Shown here: positions 1-13,002 of the stretch, in pieces
Layout of the letters: the number at the start of each line of letters is the position of its first letter
Position numbering within the stretch: the stretch's first letter is position 1
Assembly: GCA_963573385.1 (NCBI GenBank)
Contig: CAUYLG010022082.1
Location: 1-64,000, forward strand
Length of the DNA: 64,000 nucleotides
Reading direction: 5' to 3'
Source: Cacajao melanocephalus
Lineage: Eukaryota; Chordata; Mammalia; Primates; Pitheciidae
Translations under genes and position numbers: made by a program
Notes under the pieces: generated by a model
What the model saw: only the letters and a program-made list of their open reading frames with translations
The model's database searches: none
Told to the model about the DNA's origin: nothing

Positions 1-440
1 TGCACATCTGCACATTGTGTAGCTTTCGGGCTCACCATCTCCCTTTCTACCCAAATGACCTGCCCTCAAGTATTCTGCAGTCGCAGAGAGGAATGAGTCC
101 ATTTGCAAAACAGGTGAAAGAGGGAAATATATTATGTCAAGGAAGCAGTCCCAGCCTAAAAGGCAAGTGAACATCAACCACAAACAAGAACCCTTAGGAT
201 GTGAAGGCGCATTAGAGGTGACTTAGTCCACTTTCCTCACAATACTGCATGAATTCCTTTACTCCATCACATCCTCCTTGGCCAGAGATCACCTGACTTG
301 AAGACTTGAGATTGCAGGAAGCCAGCAGGTATATGATATTGCTAGTAGGCATTCATTTTTGACCTATAAAACGGCAATTCCATATAGTTTCTCCTAATAT
401 GTTCTTCCTTAACATAGGCCAAAATCTATGGTAAGAAAAT
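1..440. other. Non-genic flank, nothing recognised
   Basis: I see no repeat family, open frame of note or RNA gene in this stretch. It runs into the simple-sequence block that forms the end of the next LTR. Confidence 0.5.
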
Positions 441-448
441 TTAAGGTC

Positions 449-498
<50 letters not shown>

Positions 499-671
499 AT
501 CTTATGTATATAGATAGATATATAAATAGAGATATCTCTATCAAATCTAAAGTCAGAGAGAGAGAGAGAAAGAGAAATATATGTTATGTATATAGGTAGG
601 TAGAGTTATCTCTATATACATAAGATCTCTCTCTCTGTCTCTCTCTCTCTCTCAATATATAGATACCTATC
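441..671. repeat. (GA)n/(TA)n/(CT)n simple-sequence block
   Basis: Pure GA dinucleotide runs at about 455-493 and 556-570 are followed by AT-rich spacers and then CT runs at about 627-653. The spacer cttatgtatatag near 500 recurs inverted as ctatatacataag near 612, so the block contains inverted arms. MLT2-type LTRs carry a CTCTCTATATATA stretch near their 3' end, so this is probably the expanded end of the adjoining minus-strand LTR. Confidence 0.85.
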
Positions 672-1028
672 TGTAGAAACAGAGAAAAGGAGAGAGAGGT
701 TATGGATTTCGCATGCAGTTGTGGAGGCTGACAAATCTAAAGTCTGTAGCATAGGCCAACAAGCTAGAGACCCAAAGAAGCTGCTATTTTAGCTCCAGTC
801 AGAAGGCAGAATATCCTTTTCTCAGGGGAGTTCAGTTTTTTTTTCTATTAAAGCCCTTTAACTAATTGGATGAGACCCACCCACATTACAGGAGATCATC
901 TGTTTTACTCAGAGGCTGCTGATTTAAATGTTAATCTCAGCTTTAAAATATCTTCACAGACGCATCTAGAATAATGTTTCAAATATCTGGGTATCGTGGC
1001 CTAGCCAAGTTGACGCATAAAATTAACC
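672..1028 (-). mobile_element. MLT2-like ERVL LTR
   Basis: Read on the minus strand, the sequence starts ggttaattttatgcgtcaac and continues with the MLT2-type landmarks: an ATATTTG(A)AACATTATTCTAGATG region, ATTAACATTTAAATC, GTGGGTGGGTCTCATCCAATTAG and a GGCTGGCCTATG-like 3' part. The true 3' terminus is lost in the simple-sequence block at 441-671. Subfamily is not assigned. Confidence 0.7.
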
Positions 1029-1044
1029 ATCCTATATCCTTTTA

Positions 1045-1514
<470 letters not shown>

Positions 1515-1720
1515 TGACCAACAGTTTTGTACATTTCTTAGAACTCTTGTTGTCTTTACATGGCTTTCCACAACATCAATTAGCTAATATGCTTAAAGAG
1601 CGCATCAGCTGACACCACTCTTTTTTTTTTTCATGTAGATTACTAGCATTTATTAAATTACATTTTGACACTGTATTCTGTTCCATTACTCTCTGCTTTT
1701 CCAGTTACACTTATTAAATA

Positions 1721-1984
1721 CGAGACAGGGTCTCACTCTGTTGCCCAGGCTGGAGTGTAGTGGCTCGATCACTGCTTACTGCAGCCTCGACCTCCTTAGT
1801 TCAAGTGATCCTCCCACTGCAGTCTCCCCAGGTAGCTGGGACTACAGGCACTCCTGGGTAATTTTTGTATTTTTTGTAGAGGGAGGGTTTTACCATGTTC
1901 CCCAGGCTGGTCTCAAACTCCTGGACTCAAGTAGTCTGCCCACCTCGGCCTCCCAAAGTGCAAGAATAACAGGAGCATCCGGCC
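1721..1984 (-). mobile_element. AluJ-like, antisense
   Basis: The antisense Alu has J-type diagnostic words (gagacagggtctcactctgt, cctcgacctcc, gtctcaaactcctgg). It is clearly more diverged than the neighbouring S-type copies. The 138-codon frame across it runs out of the Alu into unique DNA and is not a gene. Confidence 0.9.
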
Positions 1985-3064
1985 TCCACTTACACTTCGA
2001 ATATCTATTAGGGCAAATGTCCCCTTATTACTTTTTGTTATTTTGTCAAGTTACAAAAAGTAATCCACAGTATTTTAGTGGTATTCACATACAGTATTTT
2101 GTTTGTATTGTGATTGCACTGAAATTAAGGATTTTTGAGAGAAAAATTGTTGTTTAAAAAATTGTGTGACACTACTCTTAAGATACGAATAAGAAAAACA
2201 TTCTCGTTTGTATTTCAAATCAGAAACAACTTTAATTTGAATGTAGGTCCATGAAATAGAAACACTTTATCTTTTTGTTATTGTGCAAACCAAGGTCTAA
2301 TTTTAAGGTAATTTATTTGTAATTCTTTTGAAAATAATGCCTTGAAGTAATGAATTTTTTTAATGATCAACAGAGCTTTGGAAAGCACTAAATGGTATGA
2401 GCAGAACGGGGAAGAAATAGAATACATTATTTTAAAAAGAGCGACAGTGACTTAAATGGTCACCTAAACCATGGGGTGTTCTCTTTGTTATTCTTTTTTT
2501 CCTCAGGTTAGGAGGTTATTAACCTGTATCCTGGAGTGAATGTGTACCAATTACATCAATGGGACAGAGCAAGGAAATGCAAATTAAAAATTAAACCTAT
2601 TATGACAACATTTGAGTCGTAACAGTATTTGTAATTAAAAAAAATTTTTCTCTATTTTAATTTTTGATACACACTGATGGGGGAAAGCAGCTGAATATAT
2701 AAACCAATGCCAACAAAAACAAAAGATGCTTGTTTTATGTGTTTTTCCCTGTGCCTTATTTCACACACAGCATTATTACAAATCCATTTTGATACCATCC
2801 AAGTGAACATACTCCTTTAGCCAGTAGTTTTTCTAAATGGGAAATTATTGCCCATTGTTTCAAACTAGAGTGGCATATCTGAGGGCCATGCCAGGTTTTT
2901 TAAATAAGCATTTAACCACTAAAAAGCAAAGCAATACTTTGCACTGATCTTCACCAGTGATATAACTTAAGAAACCCTGGCTTTTGAACCATTTCACTAT
3001 CAAAAACATTTTCCCCTGGATAATCAATTCGTCCTGTGGTCCATGAAAATCTTGTAGATTCCTG
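1985..3064. other. AT-rich intergenic DNA
   Basis: There are several A/T homopolymer runs and no recognisable repeat or gene. Open frames are 72 codons or fewer, with no domain I recognise. Confidence 0.5.
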
Positions 3065-3245
3065 GACCTACCGGTCACAAGCTATATAAGCTTGGACACA
3101 GACTTCAGTCTTTCTCTGCCTCAATTTCCTTATCTGTAAAATTGAGAAAATATGAAGTTGTTATAAATAACAAAAGAGTTGAGATTTGTAGAGGATTTAG
3201 GAGAGAGTCAAGCACATAATAAGCACTATGGAAGTGTTAGCTATA
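3065..3245 (+). mobile_element. MIR
   Basis: Core-SINE landmarks are present: 'tgcctcaatttccttatctg' followed by aaaattgagaa, then a degenerate GCACATAATAAGCACTAT and GTGTTAGCTAT at the end. These match the MIR 3' half (CTCAGTTTCCTCATCTG ... GTTAGCTATTATT). Confidence 0.75.
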
Positions 3246-3322
3246 AGTTTCATCAAACAGATTAAGACTAAAACTAATTGCCCACAGTGGTAACATGCAT
3301 TGGAAAGGACCATGTATTGACT
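3246..3322. repeat. Segment homologous to 5520-5588
   Basis: Both copies carry aaaactaatt.cccaca.tggtaacatgc and are about 80% identical over some 68 bp in the same orientation. A GTGTTAGC word precedes both. The other copy lies in the X-repeat region. Confidence 0.6.
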
Positions 3323-3334
3323 ACCTTGCCTTAC

Positions 3335-3845
<511 letters not shown>

Positions 3846-3906
3846 TACACACATACACACACAAACTATAACATTACGTTATCTTTTTTTATAGAACTTT
3901 TTAGAA

Positions 3907-4541
3907 ATGTCTTAGTTCTTTCAGGCTGCTAACAACAATCCCATAAAATGAGGGCTTATAAACAACAGAAATGTGTTCCTCACAGTAAGGTGCTGGCCAA
4001 TTCAATGTCTGGTGAGGGTCTATTGCTCATAGATGCTACTTTCTATATGTCTTCACGTGGAAGAAGGGCTGCAGCAGCTCTCTGGGACCTCCTTTATAAA
4101 TGCACTAATCCTATTCACAGGGGATCTGCCTTCATGATCTAATAAACCCCCAAAGGTGCCACCTCTATTTTTAAATAGAGATGGGGTGCTGCTCCATCAC
4201 CCAGGCTGGAGCGCAATGGTGTCATCATGACTCACTGCAGCCTCCAACTCCTGGGCTTAAGCCATCTTCCCACCTCAGCCTCCCTAGGAGCTGGGACTAC
4301 AGTCACATGCAACTATGCCCAGTTAACTTTTTAAATTTTTGTAGCGGGAAGGTCTATGTTGCTGAGGCTGATCTCGAACTCCCAGACTCAAGCAATCCTC
4401 CCACCTCAACCTCTCAAAGTGCTAGAATTACAGGCAAGAGCCACCATGCCCAGACAAGCCTCACCTCTTAATACTATCATATGGAGGGATTTGGTTTCAA
4501 TGTATGAATTTTGGGGAGGCACAACCATTCAGACCACAGCA
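3907..4541 (-). mobile_element. MLT1 MaLR LTR, split by an Alu
   Basis: The plus strand reads as the reverse complement of MLT1. It has GTCTTAGT...GGCTGCTA at the start, CTTATAAACAACAGAAATGTG, 'tcaatgtctggtgagggtct', TTTATAAATGCACTAATCC, then after the Alu CACCTCTTAATACTATCATAT and ATGAATTTTGGGGAGGCACAACCATTCAGACCA. All parts are in the expected order. Confidence 0.85.
4167..4454 (-). mobile_element. AluJ-like, antisense
   Basis: A diverged antisense Alu is inserted in the MLT1 at the CCACCTCT site, which is repeated on both sides (near 4159-4166 and 4461-4468). The 96-codon frame here is an Alu antisense translation. Confidence 0.9.
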
Positions 4542-4677
4542 AGGACCTAAATCATGTTAATTATTTGTTTTATTGCCTCCTGGTAGTTTATAATAGAATG
4601 TTGTAAGCTCCAACTTGTTCACCAATATACAGATTGGCACCTAATATTCAATATGTGTTCAAAAAGTATTTGTAAAG

Positions 4678-4945
4678 GCTGAGTACAGAGGCTCATGCCT
4701 GTAATCCCAGCACTTTGGGAGGCTCAGGCAGGCAGATCACTTGAGGTCAGGAGTTGGAGACCAGCCTGGCCAACATAGTGAAACCTTGTCTCTACTAAAA
4801 ATACAAAAATTAGCCAGGCGTGGTGATGGTAATCCCAGCTACTCAGGAGGCTGAGGCAGGAGAATTGCTTGAACCCTGGAGGTGGAGTTTGCAGTGAGCC
4901 AAGATCACATCACTGCACTGCAGCCTGGATGACAGAGCAAGACTC

Positions 4946-4947
<2 letters not shown>
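4678..4947 (+). mobile_element. Alu (S-like), sense
   Basis: A sense Alu from ggctgagtacagaggctcat to gagcaagactccac. The A tail has been replaced by the AT microsatellite that follows. Confidence 0.95.

Positions 4948-4948
<1 letters not shown>

Positions 4949-4993
<45 letters not shown>
4949..4993. repeat. (AT)n microsatellite in Alu tail
   Basis: Some 22 uninterrupted AT units directly follow the Alu body. Confidence 0.95.
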
Positions 4994-4994
<1 letters not shown>

Positions 4995-5229
4995 CTGAAT
5001 ACGTGCCTGACATTAAACAGTTCTGACACATGGGATTATAATTTCCCTGAGCTGGTTTGGATAAGTATATGCCTACAGCATTAACCATAAGTCTCTTTTT
5101 CTTAGAGAGCAAGAGACTAGACATTGTACACCATTTATAATTAACCAAGGAAAAATGCTAACAGGAATATATGAAACGTGGTCAAATTAATGAACCTGAC
5201 GTTCCCATGTGGATTGTTACATTAGCCTC

Positions 5230-7112
5230 GTTATTTTGTGGTCATGCATTATGCTGGGTACTTAACTCTATTAGGTTATCAGTGGTAGAAAAGAAAACAC
5301 AAGATACCAGGCTGGACCCAGGATAGCAAAAGGCAACTCCTCTTGCTTTTTCTGCCATATCAGAAAGTCTGTATTCCCAGTGCAGGAAACCAGAATATGC
5401 CACTCCAAAACATGACTGTAGGAGACTGGAATAGGTCACTCTAAAATATGCCTCTTTGGAATAAGGATTATTTTGAGAAACAGCAGCCACAGGAGAAGTG
5501 CTATGTGTTAGCGACTGTAAATTTCATCACACAAGATGAAAACCAAAACTAATTACCCACAATGGTAACATGCCTTGAAAAGCACCATGTGTAAGTTACC
5601 CTTTTGTAAGGCAATTTATATCCATAAAGGAAATCTTTATTTATAAGACTGTATCCCTTTCAGTACCAGGAAGAAAGGGATGACCTTAAATCACTAGAGT
5701 CTCTTATCAATGGAGAAGACCTGGACTTAAATCTGCAGAGCAAACCTTACCCTGTTCACTGTGTTTTTCCTGGTCACCTCCCCATAACTGGCCTTCCTCA
5801 TTCTTTCTCTATTCTTTCTTTGTTTCAGCAGACAATCATATTTAAGCCTGAATTCAAAGCCAGCACTTGGAGATTTCTCTGTATCTGCCCTGTATGCATG
5901 AGATACACATGTTATGAAACTTCTGAGGTTTTTTTTCTCATTTATCTGCCTTTTATGGGGGTCAGTACTTTGGGGGCTTAAAAAATGACACCCCAAAGTA
6001 TGGTCCTTTGGTGTGCTGGGTACTCTGAACTGAAAGACACTGAAGAGCATCAGAAGCAGACTTAGAAACAGTCTCTCTCTGACCTCTCGCCCTCCTGTCT
6101 CCCAACTCGCTTCCTTCTTCAAAGTGGATCTTAGAAACCAGAATTTCTCTTCCCCAAAGCAGATCCTGGAAATTACAAACCTCCTCTAGAGTAATCCACA
6201 AAACCCAGAAAGGTCATTCTCTCACTTCCTCCTTCTCCCTTGAAGACCCTCATTCTGTCAGAGGCATTTGAACCAGAGCAACTCCATCTTGAGCAGGGGC
6301 TGGGTACAACGAGGCTGGGGCCTACCGGGCTGCATTCCCGGATGGTTAAGGTATTGTAAGTCACAAGATGAGGGAGGAGGTCAGCACAAGATACAGGTCA
6401 TAAAGACCTTGCTGATAAAACAGGCTGCAGTAAAGAAGTTGGCCAAAACCCACCACAACCAAGATGGCATCGGGAGTGGCCTCTGGTCGTCTTCACTGCT
6501 ACATTCCCACTGGCACCATGACTGTTACAGATGCCATGGCAATGTCAGGAGGTTACCCTATAGGGTCTAAAAAGGGGAGGCATGAATAATCCACCCCTTG
6601 TTTAGCGTGTCATCAAGAAATAACCATAAAAGTGGGCAAGCGGCAGCCCTGCCTATGGAGTAGCCATTCTTTTATTTCTTTACTTTCTTAATAAACTTGC
6701 TTTCACTTTACTCTATGGACGCACCCTGAATTTTTTCTTATGTAAGATCCAAGAACCCTCTCTTGGGGTCTGGATCAGGACTCCTTTCTGGTAACAATTC
6801 CAGAGGGGTCCTGCCCCACACCCGAGAGAAAAGAATGCTACCCAGAGAAGCCAAGAAGAATCTGAATAGACAGGCCTTGCTGGGTTTCCCCAGCATCATC
6901 TATCACAATATTAGATCATTCTGTTTTTGTACAATCACATTTCTACATGGCTGTCAATTCTTCACTGACCCTAAGCATAGAAACAGTTTTCTCTGTGTGT
7001 TTGGATCTTCATTTCTGAAGGTTCCTGTGTCCTGTAAGACTTTGATTAAATAAATGTGTTATGTGTTTCTCTTATTAACCTGTCTTTTGTTATAGGAGTG
7101 CTGACCATGACA
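5230..7112 (-). mobile_element. Ancient ERV-like repeat X, minus copy
   Basis: The minus-strand sequence from 7112 down to about 5966 aligns with the plus-strand copy at 10895-11905. Shared words include caggacacaggaaccttcag, aaggcctgtct, CAGATTCTTCTTG, CTCTGGGTAGCATTC and 'ggacccctctggaat', then a purine-rich part with TTTCTAAG and GGGAGACAGGAGG, ending near CCATACTTTGG. The sequence from about 5966 to 5230 is probably its continuation but has no second copy here. The layout suggests an LTR plus some internal sequence. I cannot name the family. Minus-strand frames of 131 and 79 codons inside it show no retroviral motif. Confidence 0.6.
6256..6796 (+). mobile_element. Solo ERV1-type LTR
   Basis: The 541-bp element begins TGTCAGAGGC, ends GGTAACA and is flanked by a perfect 4-bp duplication ATTC (6252-6255 and 6797-6800), as expected for ERV1 integration. 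It contains AATAAA at 6690-6695 followed by the conserved LTR tail 'agaaccctctcttggggtct'. The uninterrupted target is visible in the other copy of repeat X near 11620, where GGAATGAG is continuous. There is no internal sequence, so it is a recombined solo LTR. Confidence 0.9.
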
Positions 7113-7182
7113 CTTATGACAGATGAGAAAAGGCATCACACCTCTTTGCCCTCCTGTTCCCAATTAAGAACTGTAAAGTGTA

Positions 7183-8590
<1,408 letters not shown>

Positions 8591-9600
8591 CAAGTTGCCT
8601 TTCTTTTCATGTAATTTGAGAGGCTATTTCCTGAACTCTAAATGCATTAAGACACCCAGAGTCTTACCCATCTTTTAGTTAATTACAACCTGTTTTCTCA
8701 TCATATTTCTAGATTCTATGTAACAGATGGTGAAAATGTCCATTCTGAAGGCCTAAAAAGTATTCCTGCTCAAGAATAGTGGCTATTACCCAGCATCCCC
8801 TGCACAGGGGTTGGAATACCCAAGGTTGGGTGCAGAAAGAGGGGGCCACACAAGGGGCACCAGGGTGGAAAACAGAAATCAAATCCTCAGGTTGCTAACA
8901 AGAATAGAGGGAACTCCTAGAGGAATTAAAACTAACCCCTACCAGGAACCTAGGGAAATAATCTATACAGAGAAAGAAACGACTTGTTTGAAATTCATTC
9001 ACACTGGCAAGGTCAATAGAAAAATTTCAATGTAAATAACAGGAGACCTTAAATGCATGTTTGCTGGATGCTGAAGGATCCAGGGCAGAAACGAAGCAGA
9101 GGTTTCTGCAGTGGCCAAACGTTGCCTCTTATCACAGCAGAACAGCCATTAAAAGGGAAGTCCCGGAACGCAGTGAACGTAGATGGAGCCAATCAGATAC
9201 CCCTGTGAGAGATTTTTAAAGATTTTTTTGTTTTTATTCTCCCTGTAGTCCATTTGGATCAGATAAGATTTGGGAGACTGATAATTTGCCATTATCTTAA
9301 CCTCAAAGTTGAAGCAACATTTAAAGGGATTAATGTGGCTTTTTTCCCTCCCAGGGGCATCTTCACCTTCACACCACTGACTCTTCATTTGTCATCAGCA
9401 AGCTAGGGACAATTACTCAGAAGACAATGGCAGCAGCGCCACAGCACTGTGGGTTTAATGCTATTTCTGTCTCTATAAAATCTTCAATAATTTGTTTACG
9501 ACTTCCAAAATTCAACAATAGTGTGCAAATGCGATTTTACTTATGTTAACGTGTACCTCCTTTTCTCATATCAGATTCTGAATAAAAATTAGGCAAGCAC
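8591..9600. other. Intergenic DNA, nothing recognised
   Basis: No repeat family, RNA gene or convincing open frame is seen. Confidence 0.5.
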
Positions 9601-10627
9601 TCTGTTTTGAAAATATGTAAGATGTGAACTTGCTGGAGGGGGTGGGGGGACTTCCAAATTCACTATCCTATCAACCACATTTTTTTAAACTTAATAACTT
9701 AAGTGAACTGTTAGTGAAATTACAACCTGCTTGTGACACAATAAATTTACAACAAAACTCATTCCATAAATTATTCAATTCTAAGACTGCAGTCAAGGAG
9801 AGAAATATTACCAGGAGCAGGTGATTAGCATGTGAAAGGAAAAACCCATCTCCCTGCAGAAACAATCACTGTCAAAGCTTCCTATTGGAGTTTTGTAAAA
9901 ATTACTGTTAAGAACACACATTTAAGGCTTTGTAGTTCCTATAAAAGGCCTAAGCATTTGATTTACATTAGATTCATTTGTTCTTTCTTCAACTGTCTCT
10001 TTCTCCTACAAACCATAACTGCCTCAATAAATGCTTGCTCAATCAAGTGTGCATTAAAACAAAAGAATTTAACTTCAATAAAAGTGATGAATCAGGGCCA
10101 GAAGTTAACTTTTCCTTCCTCTGCGTTTCTTGCTACAAGGCAGGCAAAGCAGAAATTTCCATCTGATGCTCCACAGGGGAATATCATAGGTTTGTATTGC
10201 GTAGTTGGTCATATCTGTAGATTCTTGAAGAAATCATTTGAACCCAAAGTTGCAGGAGGAAAAGGTTTCAACCAAACTACATTTGTGAGCACGTTCTATA
10301 GGCAACATATATCTATGTAAATGGGATGTCGGCTTTCTACCAACTCAGCACACAGAAGACAGTGCTAGTGGACAAAGAGTTTCAGGATGTTTTCTGAAAT
10401 CTGGCGCACAGATCTCCAACTGGTGGTATTTTCAGCCAGGTACTAGGAACATTTCTTACCCTCCATGGTAGTTGCTCTTCAATAAAACAAAGCAGATACT
10501 GTCGCCTTTTTTCTTAATTAAAACAACAATGTGGCTGTTCTCACATATTACTACATACACTGTCACATTTCAGCAAATGCCTTAGAATCTGCTTTTCCTT
10601 AGGGGTTGCTCTTTTTTTTATAGGCAT
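9601..10627. other. Intergenic DNA with a 162-codon frame
   Basis: Unique-looking DNA. A plus-strand frame at 9832-10320 encodes 162 residues with no signal, membrane or domain pattern that I recognise. A TATA-like cctataaaaggcc lies at about 9938-9950 inside the frame and an AATAAA at about 10026-10031, a pair that recalls LTR signals more than a gene. I regard the frame as chance unless conservation shows otherwise. Confidence 0.4.
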
Positions 10628-10894
10628 GCATGATAGGCAGAACAATGGGAAATGTCCAAGCCCTATTGCCAAGAACCTGTGAATATGTTACAATGCACAG
10701 CACAGAGGAATGAAGGTAGCAGATGGAATTAAGGTTGCTAATCAGCTGACCTGAAGATAGGGAGATAATCCTGGATTATCCAGGTGCGTGCAATGTAATT
10801 ACGAGGGTCTTTAAATGTGGAAAAGGGAGGCAGAAGAGTGGGTATCAAAGGGACATGGTATGAGAAAGACTCAACCAGTATAGGAACAGAAAGG

Positions 10895-11905
10895 TGTGAT
10901 ACTTCTTTTTCATATCTATTACAAAGGTCAGGTTAACAAAAGAAATGTTATCTACAACAAAGGACAGGTTAACAAGAGAAATGCTGTATTTATCTGCCCT
11001 CATGCTGCTAATAAAGACATACCCAAGACTGGGTAATTTATAAAGTTAAGAGGTTTAATTGACTCACAGTTTAGCATGGCTGGGGAGGCCTCAGGAAACT
11101 TACAATCACGGTGGAATGGAAAGCAAACACGTTCTTCTTCGCATGGCAGCAGGAAGGAGAAGTGCCAAGCAAAAGGAGGGAAAACCCTTTAAAAAAATCA
11201 TCAGATCTTGTGAGAAGTCACTCACTATCACGAGAATAGCGTGGAGGTAACCGCCCCCATGATGCAATTACCTCCCACTGGGTGCCCTCTCAGGACACGT
11301 GGGAATTATGGAAACTATAATTCAAGAGGAGATTTGGGTGGGAACACACCAAGCCATATCAAATTCATAAAAAATTTAATCAAAGTTGTACAGGACACAG
11401 GAACCTTCAGAAACGAAGACCCTAACACCCAAGGAAAACTGATTTTATGTTTAGATTAAATGAAGAATGGCAACCATGTAGAAACACGACTGGAAAAAAA
11501 AGAGGAGAATCTAATTGTGATAGATTGAGTTGGGAACACACAAGGCCTGTCTGTGCAGATTCTTCTTGACCTCTCTGGGTAGCATTCCTTCCTCTTGGGT
11601 ATGGGACAGGACCCCTCTGGAATGAGCATCTTCAAAGGAGAAGACAGAGAGTAACCTTTCTAGGTTTAATGGTTTGCTTTGTATAAGAGGGTTTCTAATT
11701 TCTAGGATCTACCTTGTGGAAGAAGAATTCTAGTTTCTAAGACTGGAGGGGGAAGAAGGGTTGGGTGACAGGAGGACAAGAGAAGGTCAAAGAGAGACTT
11801 TGTTTCTGAGTCTGTTTCTGAGGCCTTCCAATACCCTGGAGTTCAAAGTACTCAGTATGCTCATGTGCCATACTTTGGGATTGTTTTCTAAGCCCCAACA
11901 TTGTC
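10895..11905 (+). mobile_element. Ancient ERV-like repeat X, plus copy
   Basis: This copy lies inside the MLT1 LTR and is homologous to the minus copy at 5966-7112 along its whole length. It starts TGTGATAC near 10895 and alignment stops near AAGCCCC at 11898. Near its start, the word acaggttaacaagagaaatg and a slightly diverged version form two tandem units (about 10921-10984). It is interrupted by an MST/THE1 LTR. Confidence 0.6.
10985..11361 (-). mobile_element. Solo MST/THE1-type MaLR LTR
   Basis: The 377-bp plus strand reads TGTATTTA...AAAGACATACCCAAGACTGGG...CCATATCA, the reverse complement of a THE1/MST LTR. Flanks AATGC (10980-10984) and AATTC (11362-11366) fit a 5-bp duplication with one change. 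Sequence X continues directly on both sides, so this is the youngest LTR in the nest. Confidence 0.9.
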
Positions 11906-11933
11906 TACTGCTGGCTCTGAAGATGGAGGAAGG

Positions 11934-12272
11934 GCAGTGGCTCACGCCTGTAATCCTAGCACTTTGGGAGGCTGAGGCAGGCAGATTGAGAAAAGTCCAT
12001 GCCCTATTTCCCAGAACCTGTGAATATGTACGATACACAGCACAGAGGAATGAAGGGGCTGTGTCTTCACCTGAGCAACATGGTGAAACCCTGTCTCTAC
12101 TAAAAATACAAAAATCAGCTGGGCATGGTTGCACACACCTGTGGTCCCATCTACTCAGGCGGTTGAAGTGGGAATAACGCTTTAGCCCAGGAAAACAAGG
12201 TTGCAGTGATCCAGGATCATACCACTGCAGTCCAGCCTGCGTGACATAGCGAGAATCTGTCTCAAAAAAAAG
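11934..12272 (+). mobile_element. Alu, sense, with a foreign 66-bp patch
   Basis: Alu sequence runs from gcagtggctcacgcctgtaa to a short A tail, between perfect copies of AGATGGAGGAAGG (11921-11933 and 12273-12285), the target-site duplication in the MLT1. Between the left-arm box gcaggcagattgag (ending 11990) and cctgagcaacatggtgaaac the usual 20-odd bases are replaced by non-Alu DNA (11991 to about 12069). Its first 66 bases match the MLT1 5' part at 10650-10716. Confidence 0.9.
11991..12056 (+). repeat. MLT1-derived patch inside an Alu
   Basis: This 66-bp stretch matches 10650-10716 with about seven substitutions and one deleted base, including the shared 20-mer acagcacagaggaatgaagg. No such sequence belongs in Alu. 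Confidence 0.85.
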
Positions 12273-12517
12273 AGATGGAGGAAGGTGCTGTGAGCCAAGG
12301 AATGCAGGTGGCCTCTAGAAAATGGAAAGGAGACAGAAATCAATTCTCTCTTAGCCCCTAGAGAAAAAACACAGCCATGAGGTCTTACTGTCAGCCCAGA
12401 GAGATCCCTCTTGGGACTTCTGACCTATCACCAGAGGTATAAGATAATAAATTTGCATTGTTTTAAACTCCTAAATTTGTGGTAATTTGTTAAAGTAGTA
12501 ACGGGAAAATAATAGCA

Positions 12518-13002
12518 TATTTAAACAATACACCTGTTAAAAATCTTAGCAAATTAAATTTAACAGAGTTTAACTGAGCAAAGAATGATATACAAATCAG
12601 GCAGCCTCCTGAGCAAGAGTAAGCCCAGAGAGATTCTAGCACAGCCACGTGGTGGGAGAAGATTTGTAGACAGAAAAGGAAAGCGGTGTCCAGAAAATGG
12701 AAGTGAGGAACAAACACAGCCAGATGGGTTACAGCTCAGCCTTTGCCTGATTTGAACACAGTGTGAACACATGGCCCCCTTTGGCAATAACTCAGTTAGG
12801 CCAAACTTAAAATATATAAGGAGTTAGCTGCAGCCTACACTTGATTTAACACACCCTATTCTGAAAGGTAAAATGGTATGGAGAAAGGAAAGGAATTCTG
12901 CAAATTGCTATTGTTTGTTAATAAAGGAAATCACAAAAGGAGAGGCTTAAAAGTTAATTTTATATAACTCTCCCTAAAATTACAAAGGCAGGAAAACCTG
13001 TG
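12518..13002. other. Probable interspersed repeat, unnamed
   Basis: Part of this stretch (about 12540-12840, with tttaactgagcaaagaatga, ATCAGGCAGCCTCC and taggccaaacttaaaatat) looks like a common medium-copy ERV-derived repeat. I cannot assign the family or orientation with confidence. No gene is seen. Confidence 0.45.

Larger units (their letters stand above)
10628..12517 (+). mobile_element. MLT1 MaLR LTR, broken by later insertions
   Basis: Three pieces align in order to an MLT1 LTR. 10628-10890 carries agaacctgtgaatatgtta, CAGATGGAATTAAGGTTGCT and ATCCTGGATTATCCAGGTG. 11906-11933 carries GCTGGCTCTGAAGATGGAGGAAGG. 12286-12517 carries GAGCCAAGGAATGCAGG, CTTCTGACCTA, GATAATAAATTTGCATTGTTT and gtggtaatttgtta. 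Repeat X and an Alu occupy the gaps. Confidence 0.85.

Noticed and set aside
5727..6122. 131-codon minus-strand frame in repeat X
   Set aside because: No retroviral motif (protease, RT or zinc knuckle) is recognisable, and it overlaps a second open frame on the same strand.
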